From the NCBI GenBank assembly GCA_015679605.1, contig JAAAVE010000526.1, positions 3,720 through 17,505 on the forward strand: a stretch of 13,786 bases of DNA, in the 5' to 3' direction. A program made the translations under genes and the position numbers. The notes beneath the pieces are model-generated. The model saw nothing but the letters and a program-made list of their open reading frames with translations, did no database searches and was not told the DNA's origin. Origin of the DNA: Podila epigama. Lineage: Eukaryota; Mortierellomycota; Mortierellomycetes; Mortierellales; Mortierellaceae. Every line of letters starts with the position of its first letter. Position 1 is the stretch's first letter. This document shows positions 1 through 8,967 of this stretch, piece by piece.

Positions 1-96
1 GAAACGTCACACCATTTTAGCCTATCATTGAGAAATTCCCGTCTCTTTTTGTTCACTCGCTCGCATTGCAACGATCTTCTTTTTTTGTGTTGTTAG
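1..96 (+). other. 3' part of an intron of the M28 peptidase gene
   Basis: The stretch is T-rich and non-coding, and ends in a pyrimidine run followed by TGTTAG at 91-96, a normal 3' splice site. The peptidase reading frame is homologous to family members from the first base after this AG (97, phase 0 reading TCA-ATC-GAC-TGG). There is no plausible start codon before 97, so the exon must be entered by splicing. Confidence 0.75.
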
Positions 97-1479
97 TCAA
101 TCGACTGGGTCGTCGCCAAGGCCAAGAGCGATGGTCTCAACGTAACCACAGAAGAAGTGGTCGTTGACTATTGGGAGCGCAATGAAGAGTCGCTCTACTT
201 TCTCTCGCCTACCCGTGGCCCCGTCAAGTTGCACATGCTTGGACTTGGCTTCAGTGTTCCTACGCCCGATCCAAAGAACAGTCTCGAAGCTGAAGTGATT
301 GTCGTCCACAGCAAAGAAGAACTGGATGAGATCGGCGCCGCTGGTCAAGTCAATGGCCGCATTGTCCTCTTCAACAAAAAATTTGTCTCGTACAATACAG
401 ATGTTCCTCACCGCACCTTGGGTGCCACCTGGGCTCAGGAATATGGCGCCGTTGCTGTCTTGATCCGTTCCATCGGTCCATTGTCCCTTCAGAGTCCCCA
501 CACCGGCAGCTCTCTCGCTGCCAAGATCCCCGCCGCATCTATTACTGCTGAAGATGCCGAACTTTTGGCACGCTCAGTCAAGAGACACCAACAGGATCCT
601 CAACAGTTCCCTGAATGGCCCAAGGTGAAGCTTACCATGAATGCCAAGACTGAGCTCCAATCCAGAGTCTCGCGCAACATTATCATTGAGCTCAAAGGCC
701 GCGAGGCTCCTGAGGAGGTCATTGCCATCGGTGGACATATTGACAGCTGGGATGTTGGCAGCGGCGCCGTGGACGATGGTGCAGGCTGCTTCATTGCTTG
801 GGAGACTGTCCGTCAGCTGAGCAAGCTACCCCGCCCTCCTCGCCGCACTGTCCGGGCCGTATTCTGGACTTCAGAAGAGAATGGCTCACCCGGAGGACGT
901 GTCTATGCTGCTAATCACCCCGAGACCAACTCGAGCCGCCATGTCTTTGCATTCGAGTCTGACAATGGCGTCTTTGATCCCTACGGCATCAGTTTCACTC
1001 CTGGAAGTAAAAAACGCGACAATGCTGATGACCGTTTGACAGAGTCCTTTGATTTCATGACTGCGGCTGGTGAGCATTTCTTGGCTTCCCGCGAGGACCT
1101 TGGCTATCCTGGCGCTGGCCACTATGTGTTGCCCAATGGCGGTGGAGCCGACATTGCTCCTCTCTGCAAACAAGGTGTCGCCTGTGCCCAGTTCACTCCA
1201 GCAGATCCCTTCCCCGTGCCTTATTCGACATCGCCTTATGCTGTTGACCAGCCTGTTGGAGAAGAGAACGATGACCGTCATCCTCATCGCCGCCACCGCC
1301 GCCATGGCAAGCACCATCACCTCGAGCAACCACGCCGCCCTGTCGATGGTGGATACTTTTACTATCACCACACAGAAGCTGACAACATGAATGCCTTTAC
1401 GCCTGACCAGGTCAAGAACTCGGCTGCTGTCATGGCCATCTGGACTTATATTGTTGCCGAAAGTCGCGTCGAACTTTAG
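97..1479 (+). CDS. M28 family zinc metallopeptidase, carboxypeptidase Q-like (terminal exon, 5' partial)
   Basis: The terminal exon encodes 460 residues and stops at TAG 1477-1479. Reading begins at 97 in phase 0 with SIDWVVAKAKSDGL, matching the region before the protease-associated lid of carboxypeptidase Q (PGCP); roughly the first 60-100 residues, including any signal peptide, lie upstream of the window. Numbering from base 97, the di-zinc M28 set is visible: His214 and bridging Asp226 in GGHIDSWDVGSGAVDDGAG, Glu260/Glu261 in WTSEEN (catalytic base and ligand), Asp289 in FESDNG, and His425 in YYHHTEADN. The family removes N-terminal residues from small peptides in lysosome/vacuole-like or extracellular sites. 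An unusual His/Arg-rich insertion (about residues 370-420) lies just before the last zinc ligand. Family assignment is firm; substrate and location are inferred. Confidence 0.93.
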   Translation, partial: SIDWVVAKAKSDGLNVTTEEVVVDYWERNEESLYFLSPTRGPVKLHMLGLGFSVPTPDPKNSLEAEVIVVHSKEELDEIGAAGQVNGRIVLFNKKFVSYNTDVPHRTLGATWAQEYGAVAVLIRSIGPLSLQSPHTGSSLAAKIPAASITAEDAELLARSVKRHQQDPQQFPEWPKVKLTMNAKTELQSRVSRNIIIELKGREAPEEVIAIGGHIDSWDVGSGAVDDGAGCFIAWETVRQLSKLPRPPRRTVRAVFWTSEENGSPGGRVYAANHPETNSSRHVFAFESDNGVFDPYGISFTPGSKKRDNADDRLTESFDFMTAAGEHFLASREDLGYPGAGHYVLPNGGGADIAPLCKQGVACAQFTPADPFPVPYSTSPYAVDQPVGEENDDRHPHRRHRRHGKHHHLEQPRRPVDGGYFYYHHTEADNMNAFTPDQVKNSAAVMAIWTYIVAESRVEL

Positions 1480-1691
1480 ATTGTACCTCCCTACATGAGA
1501 CCTTTGTTTTTGTTTTCCCCCCCTTTGTGGATGAAAATGTTGTACATTTGAGTAAAAAAAACACAGATGTGTTTCTTGTTCTTTTTTTTTTTCTTGTTCG
1601 TTTGTTTGTATGCTTGTTTGGGGATGATGGAATGGGGGTGGGATGAGGATGGTGAGGTCTTCTTTTTTGAATAAAAAAAATATGAGTCTAT
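1480..1691. other. Convergent 3'-UTR spacer between two genes
   Basis: These 212 bases separate the stop codon of the + strand peptidase from the TAA of the - strand SH3 gene. The DNA is rich in T and G runs with no ORF continuing homology. The + strand polyadenylation hexamer is only 17 bases from the stop of the opposing gene, so the two transcripts probably overlap at their 3' ends. Confidence 0.7.
1670..1675 (+). terminator. AATAAA polyadenylation signal of the peptidase gene
   Basis: A canonical AATAAA occurs 191 bases after the peptidase stop, preceded by G/T-rich sequence and followed by an A run. It is the only perfect hexamer on this strand in the spacer. Use as the actual signal is inferred from position. 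Confidence 0.5.
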
Positions 1692-4600
1692 TTAAAATGT
1701 TGCTGCTTTGACAGTGGCCAGCAAAGTGTCCAGTTCCTATTTTGATATTACCAACACACACAAAGAAACGCGTTAATCATCCATACTCTCGATAACCAAA
1801 AAAAAACTATGTTCATAACTCTTGATTCCAATACATGTTCAAGAGAAACCCAAATATAAAAAAACTTTTTGTTCCTTACCCTTTCAACCTTCTCGAGATC
1901 AGCATCAACATCTCGCCAACACTCAAAGACTTCAGGATGGCATTCACTACGCACATCTTTCAAGCGCAGATCCGTACGCGTCCATGTTCTTGGTGTCTCT
2001 TGTTGTTGTTGAGAAAGATCTTGATCAGAAAACAATTCTGTGCGGGTCACATTCAGAGAGTTGAGAGAAGTAGGTGAGGATGACGATGCGGATGGTGTGG
2101 GTAGTTCATTACGGGGCGATGCATCGTTGTTGTTGTTGTTGTTATTGCTGTTGCTATTGTGGGTGTCATCATATTGTTCGTAAAGGCCACGACCGCTGTT
2201 GGGACGTTCGCCGCCTAGGGTATCCTTGTTGGTGAAAGTGGGAGTAGTGGTGGTCATGTTCGTTGTATGGCTACGAGTGTTGTTACTATTAGCATCCTGT
2301 GATGGAACAGTCCTTTCGCCACGCGTCGTCACACCCTCATTTTTGGAGAAATTCGAGTTCAAAGACGAGAGTGAAGACGGGGACGAGAGTGAACTCGTTT
2401 GATGCTGTTGTTGCGACGGTGGGACAATCTTGCCATCCTTTCCAAAGACCAAGCCTCGGTTATGACCACTGTTGTTGCTGGAAACAGAACTAAAAGACAT
2501 GGATGAAGAGTGAATGTGGCTCACAGAGCTCGATCGACCACCTCGCACAAGGGTCAGCAAATCTTGCATTCCCGTGTTATAGTCCGAAGAGAGAAGCCAT
2601 GGCTCATGAACAGTCGAAGCTGTCGTGCCCGTTGGCGATGCTGGCGTAGTAGAAGGAGATGAGAAACCAGCACCTCCTTTCGGTCCAAAACCACGTCGCA
2701 TATCCAATCGTGATATCTCAGCAACACTCGCACTGGCCGACCGTGTACGGGTATTGGAAGCAAAGTTCTGGCCATTGCTGCCTGTGTTCCCGGTCACCGT
2801 GGCAGAGGATGGCCCTGATACAGGAGCCACTGACGTTTGAATCGACATGGGCAACTTACGGCCTTGAGATGCGGGTGAAGGCGAACGTGAAGGTGTCTGA
2901 AGACGCCTGGGAAGCGAGAGTGGCGAACCACGGCCACCAAGAGAACCGGTGCTACTATGTGGCCTATTGCTCTCCATGATAACAACCGAAGGCATTGGCG
3001 AATGGTTTCTGGAACCGCCTCCGACCATGCTCTCCTGAGTTTCACCATCACCACCTCGTTTGTTCTGGGATGGAATGGGTGTGACCGAGACAGAGTTCAA
3101 GGACATGGGCGATGGTAGGTTACGGCCGTTGACACTTGTACGGTTGCTGTGGCTACCTGGTGTTCCTTCTCCAGTGTCATCACCCGCCAAGGCTCGCTCG
3201 AGCTTCAAGAGCGTGTCTCCGCCGCGTGGCGATGAGGCCAAGAACTCGAGCTTGTCGCGGTCCGCCCACTTGGAGCTCCGGTTAATAGGCGTGACAGGGA
3301 AGCTGGACGGGGAGCTGGCGCTTGCTCGGCGGCGCTCTTTACTTGCTGCCACGAGCTTTGATGCCCGCGCCACTGCTGCCGCTGTCATCTCACGTCTTGA
3401 CATGCCAGTATACCCTTGATGCTCTTGGTCATTCATGTCCTCGTCTTGATCCGAATCACTATCGTCCCCTCCAAGGATATCCTCCATGATTTCTGAAATA
3501 TCAATGTCCTCATCCCCCTCCAACGACAGGAATGTGTATCGGTAATAGCCAGCGCTCAGGGTCGATGACGACTGGGATCTCATAGAGCGGAGTATACCCT
3601 TGTTCATCACAATATCTACACCATGACCAGCATTCCTCTTGACCTCAAATCGAGGTGGAGTCCTGTGTGCATAGAATGATGGTGATGCAGATGACAACTC
3701 GCCAGCAGAGAACGAGCCCTTGCTACTGAATCCAGGCCGTTCAACGGGGGTCGATGGGGACGCTGCGCCAGCAGGACTCTCGCGGCCGTGCATGATCGCC
3801 GACAGCGAAAGCGGTGATGGGCCGTGTGTCAAAGATGGCGATGTTGCACGTTGACGGTCCTGTCGCTCGAAGCGTGTGGATCGTTCTGGTGTAGAGGAGC
3901 GCGAACCATCATGTTCAGCACCGGGTGTGCTTGCACCATGGTTGGACGACATGTTGGAGGGTGCTGGTGACGGTGCCTGTACAGCACGTTGCGCGCCAGG
4001 TGAGCCTTGTGCGCTAGGAGAACGTGTTCTTGCATGGAGGTTTGCATGGTCGGGTGTGGGTGTTCTTGACATTTGTGGGTGAGGAATTGCTTGAGTCGTC
4101 ATGAGCGATTGTGTCGAGAGTGTTGGACTGGGACGACCAGAGTCAAGCGAGTTGCCACGGATGGGGCTGGTAGGGCTCAGAATCACCGAGTCAGTCCTGC
4201 GAGGAATGCGGATGGGCGAAGCAGCGCCACTCACCAGACGGGTCCCGCCCACAAAGGTCCGACCCGAGGGTGTGGGTGAGGATGCTCCCGAGAGACTTGG
4301 CGACGCATCAGTACGAGGGCTCATCGGCCCTGTTGGGCTTGGTTGTGCAGAAGTGTCGGATTCACTCGAACGCAAGGCTTGTGCTTGGAGAGGTGCAAGG
4401 ACTTTTCTTGGCCCAGAGGGTTGGCGCTGCTGATTCATGACCAGCTGCTCCTGAACATACTTCATCTCTGCTTGCAAACTCTTGGCTGCCTTTCGAAGGA
4501 AGAATGTGTAGTCTGGGTGGAGAGGCATCGAGGCTACATCTGCCTTGGGTGACCTACGAATTGGGGGGAGCTGGTAGTCCTCAAAGCATTTAATGAGAGG

Positions 4601-7600
4601 CACCTGCGGGGCCAGTGACACCTCTTCACCTTGCTTCGCCTTGCGTGAGGTTGGTACGTTGAGTCTGAGGCCGAGCTGGTACTCGATAATGAGACCGTTG
4701 GGTACGGTGGCACGCTTTGCAGCCAGGACATGCTCAGGCACTCCGTCCACCACACCAGAGCGGATTCCGACTCTTTCCAAGGTCTTGAAAATCACATCTC
4801 CAGCGTTGGAGGTGGCATGCATAGGAATCCAATGTTCGACTTTGGTCGCTAGAGATTGACCTTGCGCTCGAGGATTGGATTTTTCCAAGGCATTGCCCAT
4901 ACCATCGACCAACAGCATTGTGTGAGGCAGATCCTGAGCTTGACAAACGACCTTGACCCAGAAAAAGTCATCCTGTGGCGCGGTGGGTGTCGTTGGGGTC
5001 GAGGGCAAAGACGAAAGAGTAATTGAGCTTGCACGACGAATCTTTTTGTTCAACAAGAACCGAATGGAGCGTTGCTGAAGTTCACCTCGGCCCAAGCCTG
5101 TTCGACGGAGCGTCGGCTGCACGTTTGAGCTGTGAGAGCTAGTTGAGTTGACTGACATCATCGACGAGACCGATGAGATGGAAAGACGATGGTTTGGTGG
5201 CAATGGTGTCGTCAAATGATCTGTCAACGACTGGTAAATGGCCATCGGTTTGTCTGTTGGTTGAAGAACAGTTTCGTCTATATATTATATAATATTTTTT
5301 TGAGCAAACTGTTAGTGTGGGTCATCATCATTTCTTTGCTGTAATCAAAATAGAAACCCTTCTCAAGTATTAAAAGCAAACAAAATATTGATGATGCATA
5401 CCACCATCAACTCCTCGCACAGTAAGGAAAAAGTCGCCAGTGGATGCTGTACCATCAGGTGCAAGTCTAAACTTGACCACTGCCTGATGTGCTACGTCCG
5501 ACGCCATCGTCGTGGGTGTCACCACTACGGTCTTGTACATGGAGGCGCCAAAATCTACGTTGCCAGGATACACTCTCAGCGTCATGATGTCCTGTTGATA
5601 ACCGTCGGGTTTGTCCTGAGCCAATGTGGGTGAGAGCGGGCCGGCTGAAGACGAGGCATTATTGGAGAGGTGAGAGCCTACAGAGCCATTCGAGTTGGAG
5701 CGAGCCCTGAAGAGGCCGCTACCGGATGTGCCAGAGGTCGAGGCCTGACCAGAGTTCTTGGCCATGTTCTTTAACCGCTCTTTCTCAAGTCGCTCCTTCT
5801 CCTTGCGCTCCTTCTCCTTGGAACTTTTGCCAACGCTGAATAGGCTCTTGAACTTGCCTGGCTTTTTGACGACAGGGGCTACTGGAGGCAGTCCAGCCTC
5901 ATACTGCTCTTTGGTCAAACGAGGAGCAGGCGCTTTGGCACCATTCTTGCCAAGAATGGCGTCTAACTTTGCAGCAGTCCTTTCCTCTTGCCTCTTTTTC
6001 CTTTCGTGCTCCTCTTCTTCGGAATCAAAACTCGGCGACCTGCTGTCGTCCGTGGATTTTATAGTTGAGGACGCAGTCGAGGTATGACGGTCTTCGGAGA
6101 TGCGACGAAGGCTCCTTGGCTTGCCCGGCGGTGTCTGAACACGCGAGATATCATGGTCGTCACGAGCGATTGGTGGCGTCAAAGAAATGACCCGAGGCTC
6201 CGTGTTGGCAAACATGAGATCGACCTCATCGAGCAGCGGCTTTCGATACCGATTCGTCACCTGGACCTCTTCATCTCCAGAGTCATCGCTTTCATCCTTG
6301 ATGTTGGCTTGGTGCTTGTTCTGTTGTTGTTGTTGTTGTTGCTGGTGTTGCTGTTGCTGTTGCTGCTGCTGTTGTTGTTGATGTTGTTGTTGCTGTTGTT
6401 GGTGATGCGTTTGTCCTAGCGCGTGGCCAGCATGGGCAGACGTGTTACTGGAGAGAGTTTTGAGCTTCAATTGATCGTTCAAGATTTCTTGTTGAACTCG
6501 CTCTGCTTCCAGCTGAAGGGCGGTTTTGCCGACAGAGGCGTCTGATTGATGTACAATTCCATCCATGGATTCATTCTGATACTCTTGTTCCTCAAGGAGA
6601 TCGTCGTCTTCAGCCTCTAGCTCGTCGAGTTCTTCGTCATCAAACTCATCGTCCATATCGTGCTCATCACCTTCTTCGTCTTCGTCATGGTCGTCTTCGT
6701 CATCTTCTTCCTCGTCGTCTTCTTCACCGTCGTACCAATCGCCGTTTTCGTCGTCCTCCTCATCGGACCATTCGGTTTCACTCGCCTCGAGGAATTCGTT
6801 CTGGGCATTAAAGACAACTGAACGTCGGTTTGCTGCCCGTTGGGCAACAATGGCTGGATCAAGAGGTTGGACATGCTCATCAAAGGTTCCCCACTCGGCC
6901 AGGGGAGCGGACAAGGCGACGTTACGATAGGTGTTGAGTCTGGCCAATCTTTCAAAAGGTGTCTAAAAGAAGTGGAAATGGCAGACGTATGGTTAACACA
7001 AAATGGATTGGATTCATACATTTACAATGGAGGGGATACAGGGGTAGAAGTGTGTTGTCTGCGAAAAAAAAAAAAAAGATACAAGGTCCACAGATGCAAG
7101 GGGGGGGAAATACTGTTCATTTCGATAATTCTTTTCATTGCACGCCCTGCTAGTGTTTCCACCATCAGTTCAACTCTTGTACCACACGCTCGACCAGAAA
7201 TGAATGTCCTCAACATAGGGAGCACATCTCTTGCAAACCAACCCCTCAAGAGCACCATCCAGACCCCCCATTACGTGTGTCATGATATAATGCATAGTCG
7301 AGGACATTGGGCGATTGTATATCATAATTGACCTTACCTCAATATTTTCTGCAGGGATATATCCTATAACACCAGTCTTGAGCACCCGGACGAGCCACCA
7401 GTAGACGTTGGTGTCCTCGAGCAGCATTAGGGAATCGTTCCTGACGACGGAGGCTTGACCCTCCTGTGTGGCCACGAAGGTGTGGAAGGCATAAACCAGA
7501 TTAAAGTCAATATCGTCCTCAGTGAGGGATATAGTCTCTGAACACTCGTCGTCGTCCTCCTCTTCGTCCTCTTCCATCATCATGTCCTCTTCGAGGCCAT

Positions 7601-8267
7601 CGTCTGGAACATGGTCGTCGTCGTCGAACGAGTCATCCTCGCTTCCATCGACAAGGGTATCTTGCCGTTCGTGCCTGAGATGGTCTTCATTCTCGTCGTC
7701 CTCACTGTTATCATCGACATGATGGTCAAATTCACCATCATCATCATCGTCATCATCAGACTCCATATCCAGATCCTCGTCTGCGCCTTGTGTATGGTAT
7801 TCATGTTGTTGATGCTGTTGTTGGTCCGGCCGAAGAAGCTGCTGGATATTCATAGCTTGTGACTTGTAAGCATGCAGGTGCTGCTGCTGCTGACGTTGTT
7901 GTTGCTGCAGGTATTCGTCTTCATGTGAGATATCCTGCTGGTGGTTATAGTGTTGTTGTTGTTGTTGTTGTTGCTGTTGCTGTTGTTGTTGTAGTTGTTG
8001 TCGCTGCTTCTCCTGCTCGAGATAGGAAGTATATTCTTCGTCGTCCTCGTCTGTGCTATCGTCTCGGCGATCGTCATCAGAAGCAGGGACGATGGCGTCG
8101 TCCTGATGGTATTGTTGCTGTTGTTCACGACTGCTCTGGGATCCGTTGGGATGATGATGTGACGAATTAAGGTTGTTGTTGCTGTACATCGAGTGGCTGT
8201 TACTGCTGTTATTATTGACTTCACTGTGCTCTGAGAGGTCGAGTCTCGTCGTTATTGACGACTCCAT
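1692..8267 (-). CDS. SH3 / RVxF / Ras-association-like polarity scaffold, Tea4-Bud14 type (4 exons, 1977 aa)
   Basis: Exons on the - strand are 8267-7338, 6962-5402, 5277-1880 and 1736-1692 (TAA 1694-1692); all junctions keep frame. Order by residue: Q/N-rich and acidic N-terminus (1-253), SH3 domain (255-310, with WW and the IPAENIE end), TPFERLARLN linker (311-320), RVxF motif RSVVF (357-361) followed by EASETEWSDEED, acidic block (377-432), polyQ (498-524), conserved DEVDLMF...ISLTPPIARDD (about 554-579), Lys/Glu helix (674-709), RA-like domain (768-852) spanning intron 2, second RA-like region (933-1071), GVDIV...YDI-type block (1374-1433), long S/T-P-rich disorder, and coiled-coil end (about 1945-1977). 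Tea4, Bud14 and TeaC carry SH3 plus RVxF and bring PP1 phosphatase to cell ends or growth sites. That role here is inferred from architecture and recalled motif similarity. An SH3 scaffold of another kind is the alternative. Confidence 0.85.
1737..1879 (-). other. Intron 3 of the SH3 gene
   Basis: Donor GAAAGG|GTAAGG and acceptor AAATAG|GAACTG define a 143-base phase-0 intron with an ATTAACG branch-like site about 35 bases upstream of the acceptor. The joined sequence VER-ELDTLLATVKAATF-stop continues a heptad pattern. Without splicing the frame runs into a hydrophobic, T-rich tail that looks like translated intron. Confidence 0.82.
5278..5401 (-). other. Intron 2 of the SH3 gene
   Basis: Donor GATGGTG|GTATGC and acceptor ATATAG|ACGAAA give a 124-base phase-1 intron. 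A consensus CACTAAC branch site lies about 33 bases before the acceptor. Joining yields VRGVDG-D-ETVLQPTDKP, which completes an RA-like domain broken at the intron, so the large ORF starting at ATG 5245 is not a separate gene. Confidence 0.92.
6321..6401 (-). repeat. Polyglutamine tract in exon 2 of the SH3 gene
   Basis: Residues 498-524 are almost entirely glutamine, interrupted twice by histidine, encoded by CAA and CAG. On the opposite strand this produces leucine-only reading frames that are artefacts. The tract sits between the acidic block and the first conserved post-SH3 block, probably as a flexible spacer. Confidence 0.9.
6963..7337 (-). other. Intron 1 of the SH3 gene
   Basis: Donor GAG|GTAAGG directly follows the last SH3 codons (PAENIE). 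The acceptor TTTTAG|ACACCT opens on TPFERLARLN, the sequence that normally follows this SH3 type in fungi. The intron is 375 bases, phase 0, with a GTTAACC branch-like site about 30 bases before the acceptor, and an A14-like run and a G8 run inside. Reading through would add an unrelated tail ending after about 55 codons. Confidence 0.9.
7953..8018 (-). repeat. Polyglutamine tract in exon 1 of the SH3 gene
   Basis: The codons are mostly CAA mixed with CAG, giving 13 uninterrupted glutamines (residues 93-105) in a wider Gln-rich segment (about 84-160). Mixed codons argue for selection at protein level and would slow slippage. Such tracts often support condensate formation or partner binding; that role is inference. 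Confidence 0.9.
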
Positions 8268-8283
8268 GTATGTGTGTATATGT

Positions 8284-8505
8284 TTATAGGGTTTGATGTC
8301 GGGAGGTGAATGGGAAGGGGTGTGCTTGGGATTGGGAGTGGGGTTCTCTTTGTGAGTTAACGGTAGGGCGATGGGATGGATGAAAAAGGGCTCTGTCCCA
8401 CAAGGATGTCGAGATGCGAGGGGGAAGAAAAGTTGGAGTGTGATGTGGTGAGAAAGATGTGATTGCTGAGGAAAAGCTCACTGTTGTATTGCTGTTGAAG
8501 GACAT
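8284..8505 (-). other. Possible 73-codon upstream ORF in the SH3 gene leader
   Basis: An ATG at 8505-8503 opens a 73-codon frame ending 16 bases before the proposed main start at 8267, in a different frame. It has no recognisable domain and is rich in Ser, Pro, Thr and His. If transcription starts upstream of 8505 it would be met before the main ATG, whose -3 position is T and therefore weak. It could also be chance. Confidence 0.25.
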
Positions 8506-8695
8506 GCGTTGACAGGGTCACCAAAAAAAAAGGAGGGAGATTGAGGGGAAGAGAGAAAAGAAGGGAAAGAAAAAAAAATACAAAACAGCTGTGGTGAGCG
8601 GTTGACCATTCGTTGTTATTTTGGGTTGCTTGAACATGAAATGAGATTGTGGCAATTGCTTTTTACCATTGGCTGCCAGTAGGTAGAGAGTACAA

Positions 8696-8740
8696 GGGAG
8701 TGAGTGAGCCGGTGGGAGAGTGAGTGAGCGAGTGAGTGAA
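8696..8740. repeat. GAGT tetranucleotide microsatellite
   Basis: Imperfect tandem GAGT units broken by a short GCCGGTGGGA segment. It lies in the upstream region of the - strand SH3 gene. Confidence 0.8.
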
Positions 8741-8814
8741 CGAATACAGCAAAGAGAATGAGAATATGCGAAAAGTTGGGGGTGTGGTGAGAGTGATGGA
8801 GATGTGGGGAGTAG

Positions 8815-8856
8815 TGGAGATGGATGGATGGATGGATGGATGGGTGGGTGGATGGG
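8815..8856. repeat. GGAT tetranucleotide microsatellite
   Basis: Tandem TGGA/GGAT units, six nearly perfect from 8819, followed by GGGT variants. All-purine except T on the + strand. Confidence 0.9.
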
Positions 8857-8920
8857 AAATGGAGTTGAGTTGAGTGGGATGATGAAAGAGAAAAGGAAAA
8901 GAGAAAAAGAGAGTGGTTAA

Positions 8921-8967
8921 GTTGTGTTGTGTTGTGTGTTGTGTTCTTCTGTGTTGTGTTCTTCTCT
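8921..8967. repeat. TGTGT/TTCTTCTG tandem repeat
   Basis: Three GTTGT units are followed by two copies of a longer unit GTTGTGTTCTTCT. This is a local duplication within the microsatellite-rich promoter interval. Confidence 0.8.

Noticed and set aside
97-501. 134-codon antisense ORF over the start of the peptidase exon
   Set aside because: The + strand is well conserved with carboxypeptidase Q; the antisense frame has no recognisable feature.
886-1761. 291-codon ORF on the - strand over the peptidase exon and spacer
   Set aside because: It is antisense to clear M28 catalytic motifs, has no domain, and its start region is the translated end of SH3 intron 3 and its last exon in the wrong frame.
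1748-1879. C-terminal extension of the SH3 protein ending in a Phe/Trp/Cys-rich tail
   Set aside because: It is translated intron 3: T-rich and preceded by a consensus donor, while splicing gives a coherent coiled-coil end.
6084-6419. + strand ORF ending in long poly-leucine, and a related poly-cysteine frame
   Set aside because: These are shadows of the polyQ tract of the - strand SH3 gene.
7522-8170. + strand ORFs rich in Ser, Val or Ile over exon 1 of the SH3 gene
   Set aside because: They are opposite-strand readings of poly-Asp and poly-Gln codons.
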